In this document: in pieces, positions 1-6,951 of the stretch
Layout of the letters: every line of letters begins with the position of its first letter
Position numbering within the stretch: position 1 is the stretch's first letter
Assembly (NCBI GenBank): GCA_934589525.1
Contig: CAKTOB010000041.1
Span: 1 to 14,619, forward strand
DNA length: 14,619 nt
Source: an uncultured Oscillospiraceae bacterium
GTDB lineage: Bacteria; Bacillota; Clostridia; Oscillospirales; Oscillospiraceae
Direction: 5' to 3'
The notes under the pieces: model-generated
What the model saw: the letters and a program-made list of their open reading frames with translations, nothing else
Told to the model about the DNA's origin: nothing
Database searches by the model: none
Made by a program: the position numbers and the translations under genes

Positions 1-300
1 TCCGGAAATCGTGGCACATTATCAGGAAGGGGAATAAGTTTTTTCGTGAGCTGACGGCCTGAAAGTACTTGGGAGGCCATCGGCGCGGTTGAAGGGTGGA
101 TCTTTTCTGCCCGCTTTTCAGCACCAAAAGCAGAAAATACTGCGCAGCCGTTGCCCGCTTCCGCTGGCAACGGCTGCAGCATACCCCCCTTGCGGGTACA
201 TCAGGTATTCTTCTGCCTCCTCAAAAGGGACTACGAAAGCAGAGTATTGGCGCGAGCTGGCGGATGACCATGGTTCCGTTCCGCAAAAGTGTGTGTCTGC
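1..300. other. Left-edge stretch with no supportable gene
   Basis: No reading frame here looks like a known protein. The visible structure is a perfect 12-bp inverted repeat (GCAGCCGTTGCC at 144-155, GGCAACGGCTGC at 166-177, 10-nt loop). It is nested inside weaker outer arms (GCAGAAAATAC at 130-140 against GTATTCTTCTGC near 207-218). Read on the minus strand the hairpin lies downstream of the adhE remnant and is followed by a moderately T-rich run, so it could be the old adhE terminator. Two short plus-strand frames open at the left edge close at 37 and 62 and could be a gene tail, but neither can be identified. Confidence 0.4.
144..177 (-). terminator. Perfect 12-bp hairpin, possible old adhE terminator
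   Basis: The stem GCAGCCGTTGCC / GGCAACGGCTGC is perfect and GC-rich, with a 10-nt loop. On the minus strand it is followed by a run with several T residues (TATTTTCTGCTTTT). It sits about 125 bp beyond the stop of the adhE fragment, which makes it a plausible but weak intrinsic terminator, because the T-tract does not abut the stem. Confidence 0.3.
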
Positions 301-519
301 TTATCCGCCGTAATAGGCGTTCAGGTACATCTCTTTGATCTCCTTCATCAGCGGATACCGGGGATTGGTGCCGGTGCACTGGTCGTCGAAGGCTTGCTCC
401 ACCATTTCGTCCAGGCGGCCCAGGAAGGCCTCTTCGGAAACACCGTATTCCCGAATGGTGTTGTGGATGCTGATTTTGTGCATGAGTTCCGTAATGGCGT
501 TGATGAGCTTTTCAATTGT
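301..519 (-). pseudogene. adhE: C-terminal fragment of bifunctional aldehyde/alcohol dehydrogenase (adhE)
   Basis: The minus-strand frame reads TIEKLINAITELMHK, then about 57 more residues including AFDDQCTGTNPRYPL and ending EIKEMYLNAYYGG. This is the conserved C-terminus of AdhE, the iron-dependent acetaldehyde/alcohol dehydrogenase of mixed-acid fermentation (E. coli AdhE carries AFDDQCTGANPRYPL). A full AdhE is about 870 aa and only about 73 codons remain. The frame hits a TAG stop at 520-522 just where homology ends, so the catalytic aldehyde and alcohol dehydrogenase domains are gone. A Met codon at 481-483 lets a 60-aa ORF be predicted, but it should not be annotated as an enzyme. It abuts and overlaps a PepSY gene scrap, which marks the deletion or recombination junction. 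Confidence 0.85.
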
Positions 520-577
520 CTAACTCCGTCTCATGTCTGAGGATTGCGCCGGTGGCTGCGTCAATTTCATAGATGTA
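512..577 (-). pseudogene. C-terminal scrap of a PepSY-domain protein
   Basis: In another minus-strand frame, between an in-frame TAA and the TGA at 512-514, 21 codons read YIYEIDAATGAILRHETELD plus one Asn. The pattern (Y/V)-E-I-D-A-x-T-G-x-I-L is the typical last strand of a PepSY domain, found in secreted or membrane-bound peptidase-inhibitor-like proteins. Nothing else of such a gene is recognisable upstream, where two in-frame stops follow. The fragment overlaps the start of the adhE remnant by a few bases, so two unrelated broken genes are joined here. The identification rests on a short motif and is moderate. Confidence 0.5.
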
Positions 578-637
578 TTAAATAATGATACCAATTTAAG
601 GTATTCCAGCCAGTCCAACAGTTCCCGCATTTGCAAA

Positions 638-676
638 TAGCCCCTTTTCTTTCAGTTTACCAGAAAAAGGGGGCTA
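638..676. repeat. Imperfect inverted repeat / hairpin
   Basis: TAGCCCC-t-TTTCT (638-650) faces AGAAA-aa-GGGGGCTA (662-676) around a short loop. On the plus strand a T-rich stretch (GCTTTTTATTT) follows after about 8 nt, so it could terminate a plus-strand transcript, though no plus-strand gene is seen upstream. Confidence 0.35.
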
Positions 677-933
677 AGGAAAGCTTTTTATTTCTTGTTC
701 GCAATTTATTTACTCATGCAATTGTCGTGGGAAAGAACCTGTTGAGCGCTTTCGTTCTGCCATTTTTCCCCCCCCATACACCCCCGCCCGGACATTTGCG
801 GCGGTCGCTCTGGCTATGGCGATCTGATGTGTCAACCGCCGCCGCATTGGGTTGTGTCGTATATTGGGCTGCCCCGTTTGCGGGTTATATTTGCAGCATA
901 AGCGGCCGATTCCTGCGGATGGCCCCAAAAACG

Positions 934-971
934 GTTCAAGCCCCCAGGGCCGAAGGCTCTGGGGGCTGAAC
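934..971. promoter_or_regulatory. Strong GC hairpin (possible minus-strand terminator or leader structure)
   Basis: GTTC-a-AGCCCCCAGgGCC / GGCtCTGGGGGCT-GAAC forms an almost perfect 17-bp stem with a GAA loop. On the minus strand it runs directly into CGTTTTTGG, which fits an intrinsic terminator. On the plus strand it ends four bases before a strong Shine-Dalgarno (TTGGAGG, 975-981) and could instead mask or expose that site. Which strand is transcribed is not known. Confidence 0.45.
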
Positions 972-985
972 AATTGGAGGAGAAA

Positions 986-1006
986 ATGAAAAAGAAACAT
1001 AGGTAA
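986..1006 (+). CDS. Six-codon leader-like ORF or gene-start relic (MKKKHR)
   Basis: A strong ribosome binding site (GGAGGAG, 977-983) is followed at correct spacing by ATG and the codons for MKKKHR, then TAA. It lies about 175 bp upstream of the first chromate-transporter gene, directly behind a strong hairpin and upstream of the mapped promoter at 1118-1146. It therefore cannot be a leader for a transcript starting at that promoter. The likeliest readings are a leftover start of a deleted gene or a tiny leader for read-through transcription. No function is claimed. Confidence 0.25.
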   Translation: MKKKHR

Positions 1007-1117
1007 CTGCTTATTACCTTTACAAACAGTATACCCGGAGAATATTAAAAGAAAAAGTGGGGAAATATTAAGTTCCCATGAAGTTGGGCGGGGCGGCGGA
1101 AAATATTTCTCTGACCG

Positions 1118-1146
1118 TTGCAACGGAGAAAAAGCTGTGCTATAAT
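1118..1146 (+). promoter_or_regulatory. Sigma-A promoter of the chromate transporter operon
   Basis: TTGCAA (1118-1123), a 17-bp spacer and a perfect TATAAT (1141-1146). The predicted transcription start is about 1153, giving a leader of about 27 nt before the ATG at 1180. Confidence 0.75.
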
Positions 1147-1179
1147 TCCCGGGAATCAATAAGAAAAGAGGAAAACCCA

Positions 1180-1725
1180 ATGTTTCGTGAACTGTTGAAC
1201 ATGTTTCTGCTGTTCTTCCGCATCGGTGCCGTGACCTTTGGGGGAGGATATGCCATGCTGCCGATCTTGCAGCGGGAATTGGTCGAAAACCGGGACTGGA
1301 CTACGGAGGAGGAGCTGGCGGATTATTTTGCCATCGGCCAGTGTACCCCGGGCATTATTGCCGTGAACACCGCCACCTTCATCGGCCGGAAGCGGGCCGG
1401 GAATATTGGAGGCATCGTTGCCACCTTCGGCGTGATCGCCCCGTCCCTGATTTTGATTTCCATTATCGCCGCCCTCATTAATAACTTTGCGGGCATCCTC
1501 TGGGTGCAGAACGCCCTGGCGGGCATTCGGGTCTGCGTGTGCGTATTTATTCTCAATGCGGTGCTGAAGCTCATCAAGTCCGCCGTGGTGGACAAGGCCA
1601 CCCTGGCCATGTACATCGCCTTGTTTCTGGCGGCGGTGTTCTTTGACTTTTCTCCCGTGCTGTCCGTGATCGTGGCGGGCATTCTGGGGAATCTGCTGGC
1701 AAAATGGGGGGTAAGAGGAAAATGA
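1180..1725 (+). CDS. Chromate transporter half-protein, first subunit (CHR family)
   Basis: This is a 181-aa membrane protein with one CHR (chromate transport) domain. The conserved N-terminal helix motif FFRIGAVTFGGGYAMLP is followed by WTTEEELADYFAIGQCTPG and IAVNTATFIG, both family signatures. Several hydrophobic helices fill the remainder. Long-chain ChrA proteins fuse two CHR domains (about 400 aa); short-chain forms like this act as a pair encoded by adjacent genes, as here. Known members export chromate or related oxyanions in exchange or symport; the real substrate in a gut anaerobe is unknown. An upstream in-frame ATG at 1078 would add a 34-aa non-hydrophobic tail and lies before the promoter. 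The start at 1180 has AGAGGA eight bases upstream and follows the promoter, so it is preferred. The stop overlaps the next gene's ATG. Confidence 0.9.
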   Translation: MFRELLNMFLLFFRIGAVTFGGGYAMLPILQRELVENRDWTTEEELADYFAIGQCTPGIIAVNTATFIGRKRAGNIGGIVATFGVIAPSLILISIIAALINNFAGILWVQNALAGIRVCVCVFILNAVLKLIKSAVVDKATLAMYIALFLAAVFFDFSPVLSVIVAGILGNLLAKWGVRGK

Positions 1726-2321
1726 TCTATCTGCGTCTATTCTGGGAATTTTTCAAAACCGGCCTGTTTGCCGTCGGCGGCGGCATGGCCACGGTGCCCT
1801 TTTTGCAGGACATTGCCACCAAAACCGGCTGGTACACCTCCGGGCAGCTGGCGGATATGATCGCCGTATCCGAGAGCACCCCGGGCCCTATGGGGGTCAA
1901 CATGGCCACCTATGTGGGCTTCACCGTGGGAACCGGTGCCGGCGGCCTGTGGGGTGGCATCGGCGGGGCCTTTATTGCCACCGTGGGCCTCGTCATGCCC
2001 TCGGTGATCTGCATCCTCATCATTGCCTACTTCCTGGACAAATTCAGAACCAGCCGACTGGTTGACAACACCCTCTACGGTCTGCGGCCCGCCTCCGTGG
2101 CCCTCATCAGCGCCGCCGGGCTGGAAATCATGCTCTATGCCCTGTTCCGGATGGCGGACATTTATGACATTGCATCCCTGGTGCTGAATGTCAAGTCCAT
2201 TTTGCTGTTTGTGCTGGTGCTGGTCTGCTCCCGGTATGTGCCCAAGGTCAAAAAGCTCCATCCCGTGGCTTTTATCGCCGCCTCGGCGGTCATTGGCATT
2301 CTCTTTAAAATGGCAGAGTAA
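1722..2321 (+). CDS. Chromate transporter half-protein, second subunit (CHR family)
   Basis: This is a 199-aa partner of the preceding half-transporter. The CHR signatures recur: FFKTGLFAVGGGMATVPFL near residues 10-28, then GQLADMIAVSESTPGPMGVN and MATYVGF, followed by four or more hydrophobic helices. Start ATG at 1722 overlaps the upstream stop as ATGA and is preceded by AGAGGA inside the upstream gene, indicating translational coupling and equal production of both halves, as expected for a heterodimer. A start at 1704 is possible but has no ribosome binding site. The gene ends five bases before the convergent deacetylase gene, with no hairpin between them. Confidence 0.9.
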   Translation: MIYLRLFWEFFKTGLFAVGGGMATVPFLQDIATKTGWYTSGQLADMIAVSESTPGPMGVNMATYVGFTVGTGAGGLWGGIGGAFIATVGLVMPSVICILIIAYFLDKFRTSRLVDNTLYGLRPASVALISAAGLEIMLYALFRMADIYDIASLVLNVKSILLFVLVLVCSRYVPKVKKLHPVAFIAASAVIGILFKMAE

Positions 2322-2325
2322 AAGC

Positions 2326-3000
2326 CTATCCTTTCGGCTCAAATCGCGTATAGATATTCCCCGGCTCCAGCTTGGTGCCCCGAAGGGCCGCCAGGCCAGA
2401 GACCGTTGTGAAGCGGTAGCCCCGGGCGGTGAGGGCATCCACAATGGCGAGAGCCGCCTTGACGGAGCTGTCGGACATGTCGTGGAGCAAAATCACATCC
2501 CCGTCCCGAACCTCTTTCAGAACCCTTGCCTTCACCACGGAGGCATCGTGAATTGCCCAGTCCTGCGGGTCTACAGACCATTGCAGGATGGGCATTTTTT
2601 TCACCTTGGCCACCTGCCGGAGGCCCTCTCCCCAGCAGCCTCCGGGAGGCCGGAGCAGGGTGACTTTGGCGTTTTCCGGCATCAAATCCAAGGTGGCCTG
2701 AATTTCTCCGGCAATGTCCCGGCGGCTCATGGCGGCCATGGAATCGTGGGTATAGCCGTGGCAGCCCAGCTCGTGGCCCGCCGCCAGCATTTTATCCGGC
2801 AACTCTGGATACTGCCGGATGCGGTAGCCGCACAGAAAAAAGGTGGCCTGAACATTTCGTGCCTCCAGCCCCTCCAAAAGGGCCTGGGTGAACCTGCCGG
2901 AGGGGCCATCGTCAAAGGTCAGGGCCACGGTGGGGGCCTCCGCCCGGGCTCCCACCGGGAGCATCAGGCAGAAAAGAAGCAAACACAGCAGCTTTCGCAA
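2326..3000 (-). CDS. Secreted NodB-type polysaccharide deacetylase
   Basis: The 224-aa product has a signal peptide (RKLLCLLLFCLMLPVG, probable cleavage after ARA at residue 20), so it acts outside the membrane. All five NodB motifs of carbohydrate esterase family 4 are present: TFDDGP at 28-33 (catalytic base and metal Asp), HGYTH at 81-85 (metal His), RPPGG at 117-121, WSVDPQDW at 141-148, and LLHD at 171-174. The enzyme removes acetyl groups from N-acetylated sugars by a metal-dependent mechanism. Peptidoglycan GlcNAc or MurNAc is the usual target in Firmicutes, including lysozyme resistance or the PdaA-like spore cortex role, but the substrate cannot be read from sequence. The start is TTG, fixed by AAGGAGG seven bases upstream. 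It is convergent with the transporter pair and divergent from the rlmA operon. Confidence 0.9.
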   Translation of the reverse strand: MRKLLCLLLFCLMLPVGARAEAPTVALTFDDGPSGRFTQALLEGLEARNVQATFFLCGYRIRQYPELPDKMLAAGHELGCHGYTHDSMAAMSRRDIAGEIQATLDLMPENAKVTLLRPPGGCWGEGLRQVAKVKKMPILQWSVDPQDWAIHDASVVKARVLKEVRDGDVILLHDMSDSSVKAALAIVDALTARGYRFTTVSGLAALRGTKLEPGNIYTRFEPKG

Positions 3001-3007
3001 GAGAACG

Positions 3008-3014
3008 CCTCCTT
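3008..3014 (-). promoter_or_regulatory. Ribosome binding site deciding a TTG start
   Basis: On the minus strand AAGGAGG is followed by CGTTCTC and TTG. This perfect Shine-Dalgarno with 7-nt spacing fixes the non-ATG start of the deacetylase gene; no ATG is nearby, and the next codons form a signal peptide. Confidence 0.8.
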
Positions 3015-3029
3015 TTTAGAAGATTTTGT

Positions 3030-3058
3030 TTGACTGGAAGGGGAAATTGGGGTATGAT
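3030..3058 (+). promoter_or_regulatory. Sigma-A promoter of the rlmA-prfA-tsaE-tsaB-upp operon
   Basis: TTGACT (3030-3035), 17-bp spacer, TATGAT (3053-3058). The predicted start is about 3065, so the leader before the ATG at 3090 is about 25 nt. This promoter shows that the TTG at 3030 is a -35 box and not a start codon. Confidence 0.8.
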
Positions 3059-3089
3059 AAGGGGTAAAGGAAATCGGGAGGATGGGACG

Positions 3090-3890
3090 ATGGAACTGAT
3101 CTGCCCTTTGTGCGGGGAAGCTTTGGAAAAGCGGGAAAAACAGCTGGTCTGCCCCCGGGGCCACAGCTTTGACATTGCCAGACAGGGCTATGTGAATTTG
3201 CTGACGGTGCAGCGCAAGCACTCCTTAGACCCGGGGGACACCCGGGAGCAGGTGCTCTCCCGCCGGGCCTTTCTGGATACGGGGCTCTACCGGCCCATTG
3301 CCCAGGCCCTCATTGATGCCGCCCGGGAGTACGGGGCCCAGGGGGAGCTGCTGGACGTGGGCTGCGGCGAGGGCTATTACTGCGCCGCCCTGTCCCAGGC
3401 TCTGGGGCTGCCCTTGACGGGGCTGGACATTTCCAAAGAGGCGGTGCGCTGTGCCGCCGCCCGGTATAAAAACGCCCGTTGGCTCTGCGCCACCGCCGCC
3501 CACATCCCCCTGCCCCATGAAAGCGTGGGGGTGCTGACCAGCCTTTTTGCTTTGACCCTGCCGGAAGAGTACCGCCGGGTTCTGCAAAAGGACGGGCTGT
3601 TCCTCCAGGTTCTGGCGGCGGAGGACCATCTTCTGGGCCTGAAATCCATTATTTATGACCAAATCATCCACAAGGAAAAGGAAACCGTAAAGGAGCTCCC
3701 CGGGTTTACCCTGGTGTCGAGCAGACCCATTCGCTTTTCCTTCCGGGTGGAGGGGGCGCAGATCGGGCAGCTCTTTTCCATGACCCCCCATGTGTTCCGG
3801 GTCAGCCGGGCAGGAGCGGAGCGTCTGGCCGCGACGCAGGTGCTGGAGGATACCGCCAGCTGCGTTTTGAATGTGTATCGGCGGCTGTAA
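3090..3890 (+). CDS. rlmA: 23S rRNA (guanine-N1)-methyltransferase, RlmA family
   Basis: The 266-aa product matches RlmA in length (269 aa in E. coli) and layout. An N-terminal zinc finger (C5, C8, C21, H25 in CPLCGEALEK...CPRGH) precedes a class I SAM methyltransferase fold whose glycine motif is LLDVGCGEGYY near residues 87-97. RlmA enzymes methylate N1 of a guanine in 23S rRNA hairpin 35: G745 in Gram-negatives, G748 in Gram-positives (RlmA-II/TlrB, linked to tylosin resistance). Which one applies here is inferred from the host only. The start at 3090 has GGGAGGA upstream and begins exactly at the zinc finger; the longer TTG-started frame at 3030 overlaps the promoter. It lacks the NPPY motif of PrmC, so it does not replace the RF-modifying enzyme usually next to prfA. 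Confidence 0.85.
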   Translation: MELICPLCGEALEKREKQLVCPRGHSFDIARQGYVNLLTVQRKHSLDPGDTREQVLSRRAFLDTGLYRPIAQALIDAAREYGAQGELLDVGCGEGYYCAALSQALGLPLTGLDISKEAVRCAAARYKNARWLCATAAHIPLPHESVGVLTSLFALTLPEEYRRVLQKDGLFLQVLAAEDHLLGLKSIIYDQIIHKEKETVKELPGFTLVSSRPIRFSFRVEGAQIGQLFSMTPHVFRVSRAGAERLAATQVLEDTASCVLNVYRRL

Positions 3891-3946
3891 CTACTTTGCC
3901 CCAAAGTGCCGGAGGTATCCGGGAAAAATCTTGAAGGAGTGAAACC

Positions 3947-5005
3947 ATGCTGGAAAAACTGGATGCGGTATCCAGCCGATATGAGGAGCTCTGCGCCAAA
4001 TCCGAACAGCCGGATTTTTACGCAGACCCCAAGCTTGCCACCCGCCTTTTGCGGGAGAAAAACGAATTGGAGCCCATTGTGGAGGCCTTCGCCGCCTACA
4101 ACCGGGCCTGCCGGGAGATGGAGGAAGCCCAGGAGCTGATGTCCGACCCGGAGATGAAGGAGCTGTGCCAGGAGACCTTTACAAACGCCAAGCAGGAAAA
4201 GGAGCGGCTCTTCCGGGAGCTGCAAATTCTGCTGCTGCCCAAGGACCCCAATGACGAAAAAAGCGTCATCGTGGAAATCCGGGGCGGCGTGGGCGGGGAG
4301 GAAAGCGCCCTGTTTGCCCACAGCCTGTTCCGCATGTACTCCATGTATGCCGCCCGGAAGGGCTGGTCCGTGGAGCTGATGAATTACAATGAAACGGAGC
4401 TGGGGGGCGTCAAGGAAGCGGACTTTGTGCTCAATGGCCGGGGGGCCTACTCCCGGATGAAATACGAGTCCGGGGTCCACCGGGTCCAGCGGGTGCCGGA
4501 AACCGAGTCCGGGGGCCGGGTCCACACCTCCACCGCCACCGTGGCGGTGCTGCCGGAAATGGAAGAGGTGGACGTGCAGCTAAACCCCGGGGACATCGAA
4601 ATGCAGGTCTACCGGGCCTCCGGTGCCGGCGGTCAGCACGTCAATAAAACCAGCTCCGCCGTGCGGCTGATCCACAAGCCCACAGGCATTGTGGTGGCCT
4701 GTCAGGAGGAGCGGAGCCAGCTTCAGAACCGGGAAAAATGTATGCGGATGCTGGCCTCCAAGCTCTATGAGCAGGAGCAGGAGCGGCTCAGCAGCGAGGT
4801 CACGGGTCTGCGCCGCAGCCAGGTGGGCAGCGGGATGCGCAACGAGCGCATTAGGACTTACAATTTCCCCCAGGGCCGGGTGACGGACCACCGGGTGGGC
4901 CTGACCCTTTATAAAATCGATGCCGTTATGGACGGAGACCTGGACGAGATCATTGACGCCCTGGCCACAGCGGACCAGGCGGAAAAGCTGAAAAACACGA
5001 AATAA
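3947..5005 (+). CDS. prfA: Peptide chain release factor 1 (RF1)
   Basis: The 352-aa product ends translation at UAA and UAG codons on the ribosome. The GGQ peptidyl-tRNA hydrolysis motif is in GAGGQHVNKTSSAV at about 226-238. The stop-codon-reading tripeptide lies in RVPETESGGRVHTST (PET at 184-186), where E. coli has PAT; this fits the PxT pattern that marks RF1, not the SPF of RF2. The N-terminal helical domain (1-100) and the C-terminal basic stretch (SEVTGLRRSQVGSGMRNER) are complete. Start ATG has AAGGAG eight bases upstream. prfA is followed by tsaE, tsaB and upp. The gene for PrmC, which methylates the GGQ glutamine and often follows prfA, is not in the window. Confidence 0.97.
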   Translation: MLEKLDAVSSRYEELCAKSEQPDFYADPKLATRLLREKNELEPIVEAFAAYNRACREMEEAQELMSDPEMKELCQETFTNAKQEKERLFRELQILLLPKDPNDEKSVIVEIRGGVGGEESALFAHSLFRMYSMYAARKGWSVELMNYNETELGGVKEADFVLNGRGAYSRMKYESGVHRVQRVPETESGGRVHTSTATVAVLPEMEEVDVQLNPGDIEMQVYRASGAGGQHVNKTSSAVRLIHKPTGIVVACQEERSQLQNREKCMRMLASKLYEQEQERLSSEVTGLRRSQVGSGMRNERIRTYNFPQGRVTDHRVGLTLYKIDAVMDGDLDEIIDALATADQAEKLKNTK

Positions 5006-5028
5006 AAACAGACCAAAGAGGGACTTTT

Positions 5029-5466
5029 ATGGAGTATATTACCAATTCCCCGGAGGAAACGGAAGAGCTGGGCGCGCGTCTGGCCCAAACTCTAACCCCC
5101 GGCACCGTTCTTGCCTATCAGGGGGACCTGGGGGCGGGAAAAACCGCCTTTACCCGGGGCCTTGCCCGGGGCCTGGGCTATAGGGAACCAGTGACCAGCC
5201 CCACCTATACCATTGTCAACGAGTATTTGGGCGGGCGGCTGCCCCTGTTCCATTTTGATATGTACCGGCTGACCTCCGAGGAAGACCTGTGGGACATCGG
5301 CTGGGAGGACTATCTGGAGCGGGGCGGCATCTGCGCCGTAGAGTGGAGCGAAAATGTGGCGGCGGCCCTGGAAGGGGCCATGCTGGTATCCATTGAAAAA
5401 ACCGGGGAGAACACCCGGAAAATCACCATTACAGGAGGAGACGGCCATGAAGATCCTATCCTTTGA
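5029..5466 (+). CDS. tsaE: tRNA t6A modification ATPase TsaE
   Basis: The 145-aa P-loop protein, of normal length for the family, has Walker A GDLGAGKT at 32-39, the family motif SPTYTIVNEY at 57-66, HFDMYR at 75-80 and VEWSE at 104-108. TsaE binds the TsaB-TsaD complex and drives its ATP-dependent cycle in making N6-threonylcarbamoyladenosine at A37 of ANN-reading tRNAs in the cytoplasm. AGAGGGA precedes the ATG. The last 20 bases overlap tsaB, so both are read from one transcript and probably coupled. tsaD and tsaC are not in the window. Confidence 0.95.
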   Translation: MEYITNSPEETEELGARLAQTLTPGTVLAYQGDLGAGKTAFTRGLARGLGYREPVTSPTYTIVNEYLGGRLPLFHFDMYRLTSEEDLWDIGWEDYLERGGICAVEWSENVAAALEGAMLVSIEKTGENTRKITITGGDGHEDPIL

Positions 5467-6157
5467 GACCTCCGCCAAGGCGGCCTCCGTGGCCCTTCTG
5501 GAGGACGGAAAGCTCTTAGCGGAAAGCTATCAGAATACGGGCATGACCCACAGCCAGACCCTGATGGTCATGGCCCAGGACCTGCTGAAGCAATGCGGCC
5601 TTGGGCCCGGGGATGTGGATGCCCTGGCGGTGGCCAACGGCCCCGGGTCCTTTACGGGGGTCCGCATCGGCGTGGCGGCGGCCAAGGGCTTTGCTTGGGG
5701 CGGAGAAAAGCCCCTGGTGGGTGTCAGCACCCTGGAGGCCATGGCCTTACAATTGGGGGCCTGGCAGGGCTATGTGTGCCCGGTAATGGACGCCCGGCGG
5801 AGTCAGGTTTATAACGCTTTGTTCCATGTTTCCGGCGGAATGTACACAAGAGTCCGGGAAGACCGGGCCATTTCCCTGGCGGAATTGGGCGAAGAGCTGA
5901 AAAATTTGACAGAACCGGTTTTTCTTGTTGGAGATGGCAGCATTTTGTGTTATAATACATTGTTGGAAACCCTGCCGGGTCTGGTGCTTCCTCCGGAACA
6001 CCGGATGCACCAGCGGGCCGCCGGTGTGGCTCTGGCAGCCCAGGCCCTTTTGGCCCGGGGCGGCGACTTTTCCGGCGGGACCCTGACCCCCAATTATCTG
6101 CGCCTGAGCCAGGCGGAGCGGGAACGAATGGAAAAACAGAAAAAGGAGAATAAATAA
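5447..6157 (+). CDS. tsaB: tRNA t6A modification protein TsaB
   Basis: The 236-aa product has the ASKHA-fold start [17 protein letters not shown] and the family signature [20 protein letters not shown] at about 62-81. TsaB is the non-catalytic partner of TsaD in t6A synthesis and the docking platform for TsaE. The start is ATG 5447 with AGGAGG at 5433-5438. The open frame continues upstream to 5354 but that part is only the overlap with tsaE in another frame. The C-terminus is lysine-rich (MEKQKKENK). No RimI acetyltransferase follows, unlike in many Firmicutes; upp comes next after only 2 bases. Confidence 0.95.
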   Translation: MKILSFETSAKAASVALLEDGKLLAESYQNTGMTHSQTLMVMAQDLLKQCGLGPGDVDALAVANGPGSFTGVRIGVAAAKGFAWGGEKPLVGVSTLEAMALQLGAWQGYVCPVMDARRSQVYNALFHVSGGMYTRVREDRAISLAELGEELKNLTEPVFLVGDGSILCYNTLLETLPGLVLPPEHRMHQRAAGVALAAQALLARGGDFSGGTLTPNYLRLSQAERERMEKQKKENK

Positions 6158-6159
6158 TT

Positions 6160-6789
6160 ATGGCAGAAGTTCATGTATTGGAGCATCCCCTTATTCAGCA
6201 CAAGCTGGCGATCCTCCGCAGCAAGGATACCCCTGTGAAGGAGTTCCGGGAGCTGGTTGGCGAAATTTCCGGCCTGATGTGCTATGAAGCCACCCGGAAG
6301 CTGCCCCTGACCGATGTAGAGGTGGAGACCCCCGTGGCCGTGGCCAAGTGCCGCATGCTCTCCGGCAAGAAGCTGGCCATCGTCCCGGTGCTCCGGGCGG
6401 GCCTGGGCATGGTGGACCAGATGGTCGCCCTGATCCCCTCTGCCAAAATCGGCCACATTGGCCTGTATCGGGACCCCGAGACCCACAAGCCTGTGGAATA
6501 CTACTGCAAGCTGCCGGAAGACATTGCCAACCGTCAGGTCTTCGTGGTAGACCCCATGCTGGCCACCGGCGGCAGCGCCGTTGCCGCCATTGACTTCCTG
6601 AAGGAGCACGGCTGCAAGAACATCATCATGATGAACATCATCGGCGCCCCCGAAGGCGTGGCCGCCGTACAGAAGGCCCACCCCGACGTGGAAATCTACC
6701 TGGCTGCCCTGGATGAGCGCCTGAACGAGCACGCCTACATCGTCCCCGGCCTGGGCGACGCCGGCGACCGGATCTTCGGCACCAAGTAA
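6160..6789 (+). CDS. upp: Uracil phosphoribosyltransferase
   Basis: The 209-aa product converts uracil and PRPP to UMP in pyrimidine salvage. The PRPP loop is [11 protein letters not shown] at about 129-139, and the C-terminal uracil-binding segment [17 protein letters not shown] is complete. Length equals that of the B. subtilis and E. coli enzymes (208-209 aa). AAGGAG lies at the end of tsaB, 11 bases before the ATG, so upp is the last gene of the operon. It is followed by a strong terminator. Codon choice is more biased to C-ending codons than in the upstream genes, fitting high expression. Confidence 0.97.
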   Translation: MAEVHVLEHPLIQHKLAILRSKDTPVKEFRELVGEISGLMCYEATRKLPLTDVEVETPVAVAKCRMLSGKKLAIVPVLRAGLGMVDQMVALIPSAKIGHIGLYRDPETHKPVEYYCKLPEDIANRQVFVVDPMLATGGSAVAAIDFLKEHGCKNIIMMNIIGAPEGVAAVQKAHPDVEIYLAALDERLNEHAYIVPGLGDAGDRIFGTK

Positions 6790-6805
6790 GAAAAGTAAAA
6801 AAGCA

Positions 6806-6844
6806 GCGCCGTATTCAGAAACAACCTGAATACGGCGCCTTTTG
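6806..6844 (+). terminator. Intrinsic terminator of the rlmA-upp operon
   Basis: A perfect 13-bp stem GCGCCGTATTCAG / CTGAATACGGCGC with a 7-nt loop is followed by CTTTT. It lies 16 bases after the upp stop. Confidence 0.9.
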
Positions 6845-6860
6845 CGCCACCTGTAAAAAA

Positions 6861-6922
6861 TTGACAATGGACAATTGACAATTATTTTTAGTTGACAGTT
6901 GACAGTTTACAGTTGACAGTTT
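6861..6922 (+). repeat. TTGACA-rich short tandem repeat, left border of island 1
   Basis: Two units of the type TTGACAATGGACAATTGACA are followed by GTTGACAGTTGACAGTTTACAGTTGACAGT in pieces. TTGACA occurs five times (6861, 6875, 6892, 6899, 6913). The same two motifs, inverted, mark the right border near 7527-7551 and both borders of island 2. The period is 7 bp with no spacers, so it is not a CRISPR. Confidence 0.8.
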
Positions 6923-6951
6923 ATGGAGCGATGCAGGAAAGCTCTAAAAAA

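Larger units (their letters stand above)
578..1117. other. Non-coding 540-bp stretch upstream of the chromate transporter pair
   Basis: No convincing gene is seen. Visible items are an imperfect hairpin at 638-676 (TAGCCCC..TTTTCT against AGAAAA..GGGGGCTA), a C8-rich tract near 767-790, a diverged copy of the small repeat unit found in the two islands (877-900, TGCGGGTTATATTTGCAGCA), a strong GC hairpin at 934-971, and a good ribosome binding site followed by a six-codon ORF (986-1006). Long frames on both strands lack protein-like composition. Confidence 0.55.

Noticed and set aside
60..100. Resemblance of AAGTACTTGGGAGGCCATCG to part of 5S rRNA
   Set aside because: Only a short string similar to one 5S helix is seen; the order and the rest of the molecule are missing on either strand.
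1078..1179. ATG 1078 as start of the first chromate-transporter protein
   Set aside because: It lies upstream of the promoter at 1118-1146, has no Shine-Dalgarno, and the added 34 residues are not membrane-like, unlike the family N-terminus at 1180.
710..1180. 156-codon minus-strand open frame upstream of the transporter genes
   Set aside because: Composition is not protein-like (low-complexity Phe/Leu/Pro-rich), there is no ribosome binding site, and it reads through repeat units and the GC hairpin.
3030..3089. TTG-initiated N-terminal extension of the RlmA-type protein
   Set aside because: The TTG is the first part of the -35 box TTGACT; the -10 TATGAT lies inside the proposed extension, so the ribosome could not see it. 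ATG 3090 has a proper ribosome binding site and starts at the zinc finger.
3653..4525. 290-codon minus-strand open frame over rlmA/prfA
   Set aside because: It is antisense to two clear genes, spans their intergenic gap, and has no recognisable domain.
6861..6922. Possible CRISPR array from the repeated GTTGACAGT motif
   Set aside because: The repeat period is 7 bp with no unique spacers, and no cas gene is near; it is a simple tandem repeat bordering an island.
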